Shown one piece after another: positions 53,057-61,982 of a DNA stretch of 64,000 nt. Under the pieces are notes generated by a model that did not search any database, had not been told where the DNA came from, and worked only from the letters and a program-made list of their open reading frames with translations. The position numbers were made by a program, and so were the translations under genes. The stretch's first letter is position 1. Every line of letters starts with the position of its first letter. Origin of the DNA: Clostridium sp. Cult3 (lineage in GTDB: Bacteria > Bacillota > Clostridia > Tissierellales > Tepidimicrobiaceae); the NCBI RefSeq assembly GCF_021655115.1, contig NZ_PPXY01000013.1:55899-119898 (forward strand). The letters are read 5' to 3'.

Positions 53057-53926
53057 ATGACGTTAGCTGAAATAATAGGCCAAGTAAAGGGTAAAATAGA
53101 TGATGACTTAAAAAAAATTTTTGTAAAAAAAATAGGATATCAAGATGTAATATTTGATTCGATAAACTATAGCCTATTTACTGGAGGCAAAAGAATTAGA
53201 CCTATATTATTATTGAAAAGCTGTGAAATGTTTAGTGGAAAATATGACAAAGCAATTCCATTTTCATTAGCTATAGAAATGATACATACTTATTCTCTAA
53301 TCCATGATGATCTACCTTCTATGGACGATGATGATTTTAGAAGAGACAAACCTACTAATCACAAGGTATATGGTGAGGCTATTGCAATCCTAGCAGGAGA
53401 TGGATTATTGAACTTGGCATTTGAAACTATGATTGATCATACCTTAAAACATTCAGAGGATATTAATGATTATGAAAAATATACAAAGGCAATGAATGAA
53501 ATTGCGAAATATTCAGGTGTATATGGTATGATAGGCGGTCAAGTAGTGGATTTACTATCTAATGATATATCCATGGATGAGGATAAACTAATATTTATGT
53601 ACAGTTGTAAAACTGCTGCTTTAATTCAGGCTTCTGTTGTTGCTGGAACTATATTAGGTGGAGGCACTGATGAGGATGTAGAAAACATGAGAAAGTTTGG
53701 TTTATATCTTGGGTTAGCCTATCAAATTAAGGATGATATTCTAGATGTGAAAGAGGATAATGAAATAGATAAAATTACCTATTTAAAGTTCCATAATATT
53801 GACGATGCAGAAAAAAAGGTAGAGGATTTAAGCAAAAAGGCAATAGGCATTTTAAATCAATTTATAAACAAAGATACCCAATTTCTCACTTTATTTACAA
53901 AGGATCTAATAGATAGAAAGCATTGA
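53057..53926 (+). CDS. ispA: Polyprenyl (geranyl/farnesyl) diphosphate synthase
   Basis: 289-residue trans-prenyltransferase. First Asp-rich motif DDLPSMDDDDFRR (about residues 84-96), second QIKDDILD (about 223-230) and the GGKRIRP start (about 39-45) are intact. Makes C10/C15 isoprenoid diphosphates for quinone and lipid carrier synthesis. It lies directly before the OLE RNA gene, as in other OLE-encoding bacteria. Confidence 0.93.
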   Translation: MTLAEIIGQVKGKIDDDLKKIFVKKIGYQDVIFDSINYSLFTGGKRIRPILLLKSCEMFSGKYDKAIPFSLAIEMIHTYSLIHDDLPSMDDDDFRRDKPTNHKVYGEAIAILAGDGLLNLAFETMIDHTLKHSEDINDYEKYTKAMNEIAKYSGVYGMIGGQVVDLLSNDISMDEDKLIFMYSCKTAALIQASVVAGTILGGGTDEDVENMRKFGLYLGLAYQIKDDILDVKEDNEIDKITYLKFHNIDDAEKKVEDLSKKAIGILNQFINKDTQFLTLFTKDLIDRKH

Positions 53927-53933
53927 ACTTATA

Positions 53934-53962
53934 TTGAATAATTATAAAAATTATGCTATAAT
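53934..53962 (+). promoter_or_regulatory. SigA-type promoter of the OLE RNA
   Basis: TTGAAT (53934-53939), exact 17-base spacer, TATAAT (53957-53962), predicted start near 53969, a few bases before the terminal stem of the RNA. Confidence 0.8.
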
Positions 53963-53971
53963 TAGTAGAGC

Positions 53972-54538
53972 AAAGAGTGGCACAGTATTCTAGTCAACAC
54001 AGCTAATCTGGAGGGCGGGGCTAAAAATCCGTCGAAGGGCATATCGATGAAGTTCCTTGTTTCGGCTCGCGACGCCCAGTCGAGGGTCGGTGCTGGGAGT
54101 AAGAAAGATGGGGCGATCTGCAATGGCATGCAGGCGTTGACCCTACTTTCGTGGAGACTTACCATTTGGGACATGGTAAGATAGACCTAGGTGTAGAAAT
54201 AGAAACACTTAGAGTAGCCTGCCTTGAGTGATTTAGGGAGATGATAAGTTCGACTATTTTCATGAGGGGCCCAAGTGATAATAGTTTTGTTATCGAAACC
54301 TAGATTGCAAAAGAGGCTAAGGGTTAGACTGGTTGTAGAGGAAAACTCCTAGACTGTTCACGGTAGAAGTATATTGGGGATTACAGTGCGGACTAAGTGG
54401 TAATCCAGCCCTGCTATTGGTGACAAAGTAGTGGTAAAATTGAAGGGAAACCGCTGGTTATGGCGACATACAGTTTTTATCAGGGAAATCCTGCTGGACC
54501 TTAAGCCGTAAGATTTACCCAATATGCTGCCACTCATG
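53972..54538 (+). ncRNA. ole: OLE RNA (ornate, large, extremophilic RNA)
   Basis: A 670-base coding gap holds a roughly 565-base structured RNA, visibly more G+C-rich than its surroundings and blocked by stops in the plus frames. The ends pair: GAGTGGCA (53975-53982) with TGCCACTC (54528-54535). Its own promoter lies just before it and a terminator just after. The gene following it encodes a small multi-helix membrane protein of OapA type, and the locus xseA-xseB-ispA-ole-oapA-tlyA-argR-recN is that of known OLE loci. OLE RNA forms a membrane-bound ribonucleoprotein with OapA, linked in Halalkalibacterium to cold, alcohol and Mg2+ stress. RNase P and tmRNA hallmarks are absent. Confidence 0.92.
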
Positions 54539-54568
54539 AGCTGATAGCATAATGCTATCAGCTTTTTA
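54539..54568 (+). terminator. Intrinsic terminator of the OLE gene
   Basis: 11-bp stem (54539-54549 with 54553-54563), TTTTT run after it. It stands between the RNA and oapA. Confidence 0.88.
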
Positions 54569-54596
54569 TATTATATTGTGGAGGTACCAATATTAA

Positions 54597-55220
54597 ATGG
54601 ATAAAAAAGAAGATAACAATTTTGCGGAAAAGCATAATATGAGATGGGTTATTATGATAACTATATGGACATTTATTATGGCTATAGTTTTTAGTATAAT
54701 TACTGAAGGTTTAGTGAAAAACCTCAATATTTTTCTTGCATTTGTGATACTTATAATAATAATATTTATAGGAATTTTTTTTGATATTATAGGTATTGCA
54801 GTTACTACTTCAGAAGAAAAACCCTTTCATGCTATGGCAGCTAATAGAGTAGAAGAAGCTAAATATGCTATAAAACTGGTTAAGAATGCGGGACAAGTAT
54901 CCAACTTTTGCAATGATGTTATTGGTGATATAAGTGGTATCGTCAGTGGTGCAGTAGGCACTAGCATAATCTATAAATTGATTAATATTTATGATATAAA
55001 AAATGGCAGTATATTGAGTATTATTATTACTTCACTAGTAGCTTCTGTGACTGTAGGAGGTAAAGCTTTAGGTAAATCTATAGCTATATCTCATTCAGAG
55101 AAAATAATATTTGAAACTGCTAGGATATTCAATTTTTTAGAGAAAAAATTTGGAATAGATATATTACCCGATAAAAAAAAGAACAAGAATAATAAATCAA
55201 ACAATGAAAGGGATAGATAA
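54597..55220 (+). CDS. oapA: OLE-associated membrane protein OapA
   Basis: 207 residues. Four hydrophobic segments: about 15-38, 44-66, 103-124 and 135-152. The region FFDIIGIAVTTSEEKPFHAMAA (in parts, about residues 62-83) resembles the DUF21 transmembrane domain of CNNM/CorC Mg2+ transporters, and the C-terminus is Lys/Asn/Arg-rich, suited to RNA contact. In Halalkalibacterium OapA binds OLE RNA and brings it to the membrane. GGAGG at 54580; 28 bases after the OLE terminator and 14 before tlyA. Placement next to OLE settles the identity. Confidence 0.9.
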   Translation: MDKKEDNNFAEKHNMRWVIMITIWTFIMAIVFSIITEGLVKNLNIFLAFVILIIIIFIGIFFDIIGIAVTTSEEKPFHAMAANRVEEAKYAIKLVKNAGQVSNFCNDVIGDISGIVSGAVGTSIIYKLINIYDIKNGSILSIIITSLVASVTVGGKALGKSIAISHSEKIIFETARIFNFLEKKFGIDILPDKKKNKNNKSNNERDR

Positions 55221-55234
55221 TTAGGAGAGATTAT

Positions 55235-56035
55235 ATGGAAAAAAAAAGAGCTGATATAATACTATTTGAAAAGGGATTGGTAGAATCAAGGGAAAAGGCC
55301 AAGAGAGTTATCATGGAAGGGACGGTATTTATTGGAGATATGAGGATAGATAAACCTGGTGAAAAGGTTAGTATTGATGATCCTATAGAAATTAAAAAAA
55401 ATCCCCTTACTTATGTAAGCAGAGGTGGATTAAAGCTAGAAAAAGCTATAAAATATTTTAATTTGAATTTAGAAGATAAAATAACCATGGATATAGGTGC
55501 TTCTACTGGAGGATTTACCGATTGTATGCTTCAATATGGAGCTAGAAAAGTATATGCTATAGATGTTGGTTATGGACAGTTAGATTGGAAATTGAGAAAG
55601 GATCCTAGGGTTGTAGTCAAGGAGCGGACCAACATTAGACATGTGACAAAGGAAGACATAGATGAAATATTTGACTTAATATCCATAGATGTATCCTTTA
55701 TATCCTTAAGACTAGTATTACCTGTTGCAAAGGAGTTATTAGCTGATGATGGCCATATAGTAGCTTTGATAAAACCCCAATTTGAAGCTGGAAGGGACAA
55801 GGTTGGCAAAAAGGGGATAGTTAGAGACAGAAATATCCACATAGAGGTTATAAAAGCTATAGCTGATTTTAGCAATAGCATTCAATTAAATATAGTGGAT
55901 TTAGACTACTCTCCCATTGCGGGTGCTACAGGCAATATTGAGTTTTTGGCCTATATATCTAAAAATATGGATGAAAGTTCTATTGACGATGAATATATAT
56001 TAAAAGTTGTAAGTGAAGCTCATGAGTCTTTATAG
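55235..56035 (+). CDS. tlyA: TlyA family rRNA 2'-O-methyltransferase
   Basis: 266 residues: an N-terminal S4 RNA-binding domain (RADIILFEKGLVESREKAKR, about 4-24) and an FtsJ-like SAM domain (MDIGASTGGFTDCMLQYGA, about 83-101; LIKPQFEAGRD, about 180-190). TlyA methylates rRNA 2'-OH groups in mycobacteria; haemolysin activity is a misnomer. AGGAGAG SD. In many relatives dxs sits just before it; here oapA does. Confidence 0.92.
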   Translation: MEKKRADIILFEKGLVESREKAKRVIMEGTVFIGDMRIDKPGEKVSIDDPIEIKKNPLTYVSRGGLKLEKAIKYFNLNLEDKITMDIGASTGGFTDCMLQYGARKVYAIDVGYGQLDWKLRKDPRVVVKERTNIRHVTKEDIDEIFDLISIDVSFISLRLVLPVAKELLADDGHIVALIKPQFEAGRDKVGKKGIVRDRNIHIEVIKAIADFSNSIQLNIVDLDYSPIAGATGNIEFLAYISKNMDESSIDDEYILKVVSEAHESL

Positions 56036-56075
56036 TAGTTATATATTTCCTAAGGATAATGTTTAGGAGGGAAAA

Positions 56076-56528
56076 ATGAATAAATATACAAGACAGAGGA
56101 TTATTTTAAATTTGATTAATAAATATGAGATAGAAACTCAGGAGGAGCTAGCTGACTATCTGTTAAATCAGGGAATAGATATCACTCAAGCTACTATTTC
56201 TAGAGATATAAAGGAATTAAGACTTGTAAAAGTATTAACAACAACGGGAAAATATAAGTATGCGGCTATGGACAGCAGTTATGAAGGGGTCCATCAAAGA
56301 TTGAGCAATATATTTAGATCTTCAGTTTTAAGTGTAGAACCAGCAGAAAATATCATAGTGATAAAAACTTTACCAGGCGCAGCTCAGGTCTGTGCATCAG
56401 CAGTTGATAATTTTAAGATTCAAGGTATCATAGGAACTATTGCAGGAGATGATACTATTTTTATAGCTGTAAAAAACATAAATATAATGGATTCTGTGTT
56501 AACTAGTATCCATAATTTTCTCAAATAA
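56076..56528 (+). CDS. argR: Arginine repressor ArgR
   Basis: 150 residues: a winged helix (QEELADYLLNQGIDITQATISRDI in parts, about residues 19-42) and the arginine-binding hexamerisation domain (GAAQVCASAVD and IAGDDTIFIAV, about 105-137). AGGAGGG SD; 40 bases after tlyA, 16 before recN. No arg biosynthesis genes are nearby. Confidence 0.93.
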   Translation: MNKYTRQRIILNLINKYEIETQEELADYLLNQGIDITQATISRDIKELRLVKVLTTTGKYKYAAMDSSYEGVHQRLSNIFRSSVLSVEPAENIIVIKTLPGAAQVCASAVDNFKIQGIIGTIAGDDTIFIAVKNINIMDSVLTSIHNFLK

Positions 56529-56544
56529 TTTGGGGGTATAAATT

Positions 56545-58239
56545 ATGATAGTTGAGTTAAATATAAGTAACTTTGCTATTATAGATAGTTTAAATATTAA
56601 CTTTACTAATGGATTTAATGTACTTACTGGCGAAACAGGGGCAGGAAAATCCATAATTGTAGAAGGAATTAGTATGATTTTAGGTGGACGTGCTAACAAG
56701 AATTTGGTGAAAACGGGAAAGGAGAAGGCGATATTAGAGGGATTATTTTATCTAGAGGATCCAAATAGAGTAAATAATACTTTGAATGACTATGGTATCG
56801 ATGTAGATGAAAGTAATTATCTATTAATATCTAGGGAAATATATGCCAATGGTGGAAGTGTGTCTAGAGTAAATGGTAGAACTGTAACTTTAACGATGTT
56901 AAATAGTATAACTTCGACTTTGGTAGATGTTCATGGGCAACATGAACACCAATCTCTATTAAATATAAATAATCATATTAAATTAATAGATACATTTGGC
57001 GATATGAAATTAAAGGATTTGCTAAATAATGTAGAAAGTAAGTACGAAGATCTAACTAAAGAAATTAGAAGATTAGAGGAACTATCTTTAGACAGCATAG
57101 AAAGAGATAGGGAAATAGATTTATTAAAATATCAATTAGATGAAATCGATAATGCCAATTTATTGAATTTTGATGAAGAGGTTATAATTAGGGAACATTT
57201 GAAGATGACCAATATAAAAGAAATTATTTATAAGTTGGGAGAAGTATCTGATATCTTAGATAATGAAATATATGGGAGTCTATCCCTATTAGATGGTATT
57301 AATAAATGCGTAGTAAATTTGAAGGATATTGAGAAGTTTGACAGTAGATTACAACAATACAATGCTACTATGGAAAACATAGGATTTGAATTACAGGACT
57401 TATCTAGAGATATAAAAAATTACTTGGAAAGCATAGAAATTGATGAAGAAAGACTAGAGTTTTTAGAAGAAAGAATAGATACAATAAATGTCTTGAAGAA
57501 AAAATACGGTAATACTATTGATAATATATTGGAGTATAGGGAATCTATAAATAATAGACTTGAGGTTCTGTTAAACAATGAAAAGGAAATTGAAAAATCT
57601 AACCACAAAATTCGTGATATTGAAAATCAATTAGTGAAGTATTGTACTTGCCTAACCGATATAAGAAAGACCATAAGTAAGGATATAGAAATATCAATTA
57701 TGAGAGAACTAAGAGAGTTAAATATGTCAGATGTTGTATTTCAGATAAATTTTAATAAACTAAATCATTTTACGCCTAATGGATGGGATAGGGTAGAATT
57801 TCTAATATCTACAAACAGAGGCGAGGATTTGAAGCCATTGTCTAAAATTGTATCTGGAGGGGAAATGTCTAGAATAATGTTAGCTTTTAAAACTATATTA
57901 GCAGATTATGATAATATACCTTGTTTAATATTTGATGAAATCGATACTGGAATTAGTGGTAGAACAGCCCAGGTAGTAGGAGAGAAGATAAAAATGGTAT
58001 CTAATAGTCATCAAGTTATTTGTATATCTCACTTGCCTCAAATAGCTGCTCTAGCGGATACCCACTTTGTTATTGAAAAAGATGTTATTGATAATAATAC
58101 TATAACAAAAGTACGTAAACTTAATGAAGAAGAAAGAATAGAGGAGTTATCTAGACTTTTAGGCGGTGTTGATCTAACCGATACGACGAAACTTCATGCA
58201 AAAGAGATGTTAGAGATGTCAAAAATGTTAAAAAATTAA
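56545..58239 (+). CDS. recN: DNA repair ATPase RecN
   Basis: 564-residue SMC-like protein that recognises DNA ends in recombinational repair. Walker A GETGAGKS (29-36), the long coiled coil (about 155-370), signature LSKIVSGGEMSRIMLAFK (about 433-450) and Walker B CLIFDEIDTGISG (about 461-473) are all present. Last gene of the ispA-side operon; terminated by a strong hairpin. Confidence 0.96.
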   Translation: MIVELNISNFAIIDSLNINFTNGFNVLTGETGAGKSIIVEGISMILGGRANKNLVKTGKEKAILEGLFYLEDPNRVNNTLNDYGIDVDESNYLLISREIYANGGSVSRVNGRTVTLTMLNSITSTLVDVHGQHEHQSLLNINNHIKLIDTFGDMKLKDLLNNVESKYEDLTKEIRRLEELSLDSIERDREIDLLKYQLDEIDNANLLNFDEEVIIREHLKMTNIKEIIYKLGEVSDILDNEIYGSLSLLDGINKCVVNLKDIEKFDSRLQQYNATMENIGFELQDLSRDIKNYLESIEIDEERLEFLEERIDTINVLKKKYGNTIDNILEYRESINNRLEVLLNNEKEIEKSNHKIRDIENQLVKYCTCLTDIRKTISKDIEISIMRELRELNMSDVVFQINFNKLNHFTPNGWDRVEFLISTNRGEDLKPLSKIVSGGEMSRIMLAFKTILADYDNIPCLIFDEIDTGISGRTAQVVGEKIKMVSNSHQVICISHLPQIAALADTHFVIEKDVIDNNTITKVRKLNEEERIEELSRLLGGVDLTDTTKLHAKEMLEMSKMLKN

Positions 58240-58260
58240 AAGTCAGGGTAATTAAATAAA

Positions 58261-58295
58261 AAAACGCTTTATATTCAGTAAAGCGTTTTTTTATT
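58261..58295 (+). terminator. Intrinsic terminator after recN
   Basis: 11-bp stem (58261-58271 with 58279-58289), 7-base loop and a T run. Confidence 0.92.
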
Positions 58296-58444
58296 TTCCA
58301 ACATTTGTAAAAATATATTTTACTTAGCATTACAATTAAATTTTTAAAGAATAAATATGATGAAAAAAGGCTAAATTATATTTACGCAAATAATATTTTA
58401 TGGAGGTGAATTAGCTTAAGGGAAAATTAGAGGAGTGATTGTAC

Positions 58445-59761
58445 TTGGATAGATATAAAGAAAACCGAAAGGTATTTTCTTTATCCGTTATAGTATTGGC
58501 TTTTTTTTATATAATTCAGATGTTGACCGTATTTTACTATCCTGCAGAAATTAAAATTGCAAAAGGTGAGAATAAGAGTATAGAAGTACTATTTCCATTT
58601 TCTTTAAGTGCACTACACGATGAGGATACTATAGTACAATCAACTTATAATGAGGATTCCACTATCGGTTTTAAGAAAACCTATAAAATAGATGCAATGA
58701 ATGCAGGAGAAGCAAGATTTCAATTAAAGTTATTAGGCTTAATTCCAGTAAAAAGATATGATGTAAGTGTAGTTAATAGGGATACATTAATTCCTGGAGG
58801 AAATGCAATAGGCGTTAGGTTAAATACAAGAGGTGTATTAGTAGTAGCAGTTACAGATGTAATTGGTATTGATGGGAAACGATATAATCCTGCTAGAGAT
58901 GCAGGCATAAAAAATGGAGATAGCATATTAGAATTAAATCAAGTAAAAGTAAAAGATGCAGAACACCTAGTAGAGTTATTAAATCAGGTACAGGAAGATA
59001 AGGTTAAGTTAATGATAGAACGAAATAAAATAAAATATGAAACAGAGGTTAGGCCCATTAAGAGTATACAGGATAATTGCCTTAGATTGGGTATTTGGGT
59101 ACGAGATAAAACTGCTGGTATTGGAACACTTACTTTTTATGATGAAGACAGTAAAATATTTGGAGCTTTAGGCCATGGGATTGCAGATATGGATACAGGA
59201 AATCTATTAAATGTAGAGTATGGTAAGATAATGAATGCAAAAATAGCCAATATTGAACAAGGTAAAAAAGGAAGTCCAGGGGAAATTAAAGGTGTATTTT
59301 ACGAGACAGAAAATGTATTAGGCGAAATAACTAAGAATTCCCCTTTTGGTATATATGGAGTGATAACTGATAAGTTTATCAAAACTAATAAGATGAAACC
59401 TATGCCTATTGGATTTAAAGAAGAGGTTAAAGAGGGAAGAGCTCATATACTAACTACTATTGATGACAATAGGGTTGAAAAATTTGAGGTGGAAATAGTA
59501 AAAACTCAAAACCAACAGTATCCTAGTCAAAAGAGTATGACTATAAAAGTGACAGATAAAAAATTATTACAAAAAACTGGTGGAATAGTTCAGGGTATGA
59601 GTGGTAGCCCAATAATACAAGATGGGAAACTGATTGGGGCTATAACCCATGTTTTTGTCAACGATCCTACAAAAGGATATGGGATTTATATTGAATGGAT
59701 GTTAGATCAAATTAAATCTGAATATCTGTTAAATAGAAAATACGCAGATAAGATTAATTGA
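58445..59761 (+). CDS. spoIVB: SpoIVB serine peptidase
   Basis: 438 residues: a signal anchor (about 14-33), a PDZ domain (NPARDAGIKNGDSILELN, about 146-163) and an S55 peptidase domain with the catalytic Ser in GMSGSPI (about residue 386) and a His in ALGHGIADMDTG (about 239-250). It signals from the forespore to activate pro-SigK processing in the mother cell. TTG 58445 is 9 bases after AGGAG; TTG 58439 is too close. Upstream of spo0A as in nearly all spore formers. Confidence 0.94.
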   Translation: MDRYKENRKVFSLSVIVLAFFYIIQMLTVFYYPAEIKIAKGENKSIEVLFPFSLSALHDEDTIVQSTYNEDSTIGFKKTYKIDAMNAGEARFQLKLLGLIPVKRYDVSVVNRDTLIPGGNAIGVRLNTRGVLVVAVTDVIGIDGKRYNPARDAGIKNGDSILELNQVKVKDAEHLVELLNQVQEDKVKLMIERNKIKYETEVRPIKSIQDNCLRLGIWVRDKTAGIGTLTFYDEDSKIFGALGHGIADMDTGNLLNVEYGKIMNAKIANIEQGKKGSPGEIKGVFYETENVLGEITKNSPFGIYGVITDKFIKTNKMKPMPIGFKEEVKEGRAHILTTIDDNRVEKFEVEIVKTQNQQYPSQKSMTIKVTDKKLLQKTGGIVQGMSGSPIIQDGKLIGAITHVFVNDPTKGYGIYIEWMLDQIKSEYLLNRKYADKIN

Positions 59762-59785
59762 TAGGCTTTTAGCCTATCTTTTTTT
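59760..59785 (+). terminator. Intrinsic terminator after spoIVB
   Basis: 8-bp stem (59760-59767 with 59771-59778), then a run of seven T. It starts in the stop codon. Confidence 0.92.
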
Positions 59786-59814
59786 AAAAATAAAAAGAAT
59801 TTATTTGAAATAGA

Positions 59815-59839
59815 AGGAAACTACGATTCTTTGTCGAAT
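59815..59839 (+). promoter_or_regulatory. Putative SigH promoter with overlapping 0A box (spo0A)
   Basis: AGGAAAC (59815-59821), 13 bases, CGAAT (59835-59839), close to the SigH consensus AGGAwwT and RGAAT. TTTGTCGAA (59830-59838) matches the Spo0A box TGTCGAA and overlaps the -10, suggesting autoregulation. Confidence 0.5.
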
Positions 59840-59882
59840 AGTTAATTATACAAATAAATTGCAAAACAGGGGGGTATTTCAA

Positions 59883-60701
59883 TTGGAGAAAACCAAAATT
59901 TTAATTGCAGATGATAATCGTGATTTTTGTGATATTTTAAGTAAGTTTTTATCTGCAGATGAAAATTTTGAAATTGTTGGGATAGCAAAGGATGGTCTTG
60001 AAGCATTAGATTTGCTTACTGAGGTGGAACCGGATGTATTAATATTAGACATAATAATGCCGCATTTAGATGGATTAGGGGTATTAGAAGGTATACATAG
60101 TTTAAATTTAGACAAGATACCTAAAATCGTTATCCTTTCTGCAGTAGGACAGGATCAGATCACTCAAAAGGCTATTGAATTAGGGGCTGACTACTATGTA
60201 GTTAAACCTTTTGATTTCAAGGTGTTTATTAAAAGATTAAAGCAAATTGTGAATTTAGAAAAGAATTCCCAACTTACAGAGAAAAGTAAATATATTCAGA
60301 TTCCGGCTACTAGTTCTCAAAATGTTACTACGACAAAAAATTTGGAAGCCAGAATTACAAATATTATCCATGAAATAGGGGTTCCGGCCCATATTAAAGG
60401 ATATCTCTATTTGAGGGAAGCTATTGCTATGGTAGTTGAAGATATAGAATTATTAGGAGCGGTTACTAAGGAATTATATCCTAATATAGCTGAAAAATAC
60501 AATACGACTCCCAGTAGGGTGGAAAGAGCTATAAGGCATGCTATAGAGGTAGCTTGGACTAGAGGTAAAATTGATACTATTGATAATATTTTCGGCTATA
60601 CCGTAAATACCAATAAAGGCAAACCTACCAATTCAGAGTTTATAGCTATGGTGGCTGATAAATTGAGGCTGGAGATGGAGTTGATGGAAGGAAATGTTTA
60701 G
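59883..60701 (+). CDS. spo0A: Sporulation master regulator Spo0A
   Basis: 272 residues: a receiver domain with Asp10, Asp11, phosphoacceptor Asp56 (LILDIIMP) and a Lys in VVKPFD (about 108). The Spo0A DNA-binding domain follows ([19 protein letters not shown] about 167-185; [18 protein letters not shown] about 222-239). TTG 59883 has GGGGGG about 9 bases upstream; an in-frame TTG at 59859 precedes that SD. No phosphorelay kinase is in the window. Confidence 0.97.
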   Translation: MEKTKILIADDNRDFCDILSKFLSADENFEIVGIAKDGLEALDLLTEVEPDVLILDIIMPHLDGLGVLEGIHSLNLDKIPKIVILSAVGQDQITQKAIELGADYYVVKPFDFKVFIKRLKQIVNLEKNSQLTEKSKYIQIPATSSQNVTTTKNLEARITNIIHEIGVPAHIKGYLYLREAIAMVVEDIELLGAVTKELYPNIAEKYNTTPSRVERAIRHAIEVAWTRGKIDTIDNIFGYTVNTNKGKPTNSEFIAMVADKLRLEMELMEGNV

Positions 60702-60706
60702 TAACA

Positions 60707-60745
60707 ACCCCACAAGAAATTATCTTGTGGGGTAAAATATTGTTT
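60707..60745 (+). terminator. Terminator hairpin after spo0A
   Basis: 11-bp G+C-rich stem (60707-60717 with 60723-60733), 5-base loop; only a modest T-rich tail (TATTGTTT). Confidence 0.75.
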
Positions 60746-60847
60746 ATTTATCTATCTATCCTATTATTATGCTATAATAAGTTTGATGGGTTGTTATTAT
60801 ATATAATATTGGAAATAATATGGGATAGTTAAAAATGGAGGATAAGT

Positions 60848-61969
60848 ATGCATATAAAAGGTAGATTAAAAAAGGATAGAAAAACGAAAAATTTAACCAA
60901 AAGATTGAAACCAGGAGATATAGCTTTGATAGCTCATAAGGATTTAGATGAAATAGCTGCCTTGTCGTTGGTAGAAAAAAAAATAAAATGCGTGATAAAT
61001 ATTGATGATACGATTAGTGGCAGATATCCTAATCAAGGTCCATCTATACTACTTGACGCGAATATACCCATCTTTGAAGTAGATAATAAGGATATTTTTG
61101 ATATAGTACAGGAAGGCGATACTATAGAGATTCTAGATGATATTATTCTGTACAAAGAGAATGAAATAGGTAATTGTATACTATTAGACGAGGAAAAAGT
61201 TGAAGAATTGTTGAGTGTTGGATATGCAAATATTGAAGGGGAGTTGGAACGTTTTATAGAGAACACTTTAGAATACGCAAAGAAAGAAAAGGGTCTTGTA
61301 ACAGGGAAAATACCAATTCCTAAAACAAAAACTAGGATTAAAGGTAAACATGTTCTAGTAGTAGTAAGGGGCAAAGATTACAAAATGGATTTAGAAGCTA
61401 TAAGATCCTATATAGATGAGGTTAAACCAATATTAATTGGTGTAGATGGTGGAGGAGATGCACTACTTGAATTTGGATATACTCCCCACATAGTTGTAGG
61501 GGATATGGATAGTATATCTGATAAATGCCTAGGAAAAGCCAAGGAAATCGTAGTACATGCATATTCAGATGGTAGGGCTCCTGGATTGAAGAGGGTAGAA
61601 GACTTAGGATTGGAAGCGACCATATTTCCAGCTCCAGGTACCAGTGAAGATATTGCTTTTTTATTAGCATATGCAAATGGTGCAGATTTAATAGTTGCAG
61701 TAGGGACTCATACTAATATGATAGATTTTTTGGAGAAGGGTAGGTCTGGAATGTCTAGTACCTTTTTAGTTAGACTTAAAGTAGGTTCTAAATTAGTAGA
61801 TGCTAAAGGTGTAAATAAACTTTACCATAGTAGTTTTAAGCTGAAGTATGTCATAGGAATTGCCATTGCTGCTCTAATACCTATAATGATAATAACATCT
61901 ATGCATCCGTTGATGAAAGAATTGATGTTATTGTTTAAAATTAGATTAAGGATGATGTTAGGATTGTAA
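60848..61969 (+). CDS. steA: SteA family protein (putative cytokinetic ring protein)
   Basis: 373 residues: an N-terminal beta-rich domain (about 1-165), a thiamin pyrophosphokinase-like core (LIGVDGGGDALLEFGYTPHIVVGDMDS in parts, about 197-223; SEDIAFLLAYANGADLIVAVG), and a C-terminal membrane helix (about 335-355). In Corynebacterium SteA acts with SteB in cell division and envelope integrity. AATGGAGG SD. The partner-like gene follows 13 bases later. Confidence 0.88.
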   Translation: MHIKGRLKKDRKTKNLTKRLKPGDIALIAHKDLDEIAALSLVEKKIKCVINIDDTISGRYPNQGPSILLDANIPIFEVDNKDIFDIVQEGDTIEILDDIILYKENEIGNCILLDEEKVEELLSVGYANIEGELERFIENTLEYAKKEKGLVTGKIPIPKTKTRIKGKHVLVVVRGKDYKMDLEAIRSYIDEVKPILIGVDGGGDALLEFGYTPHIVVGDMDSISDKCLGKAKEIVVHAYSDGRAPGLKRVEDLGLEATIFPAPGTSEDIAFLLAYANGADLIVAVGTHTNMIDFLEKGRSGMSSTFLVRLKVGSKLVDAKGVNKLYHSSFKLKYVIGIAIAALIPIMIITSMHPLMKELMLLFKIRLRMMLGL

Positions 61970-61982
61970 AGGAGGAATAATT

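Noticed and set aside
53962..54174. Minus-strand 70-codon frame over the 5' part of the OLE gene
   Set aside because: It overlaps a structured RNA with its own promoter on the other strand; open only by chance from the higher G+C content.
53972..54538. RNase P RNA or tmRNA as the identity of the long non-coding region
   Set aside because: Conserved P4 and universal RNase P motifs, and a tRNA-like tmRNA end, are not visible; gene context is that of OLE.
61422..61676. Minus-strand frames inside steA
   Set aside because: Antisense shadows of a well-supported gene without ribosome sites.
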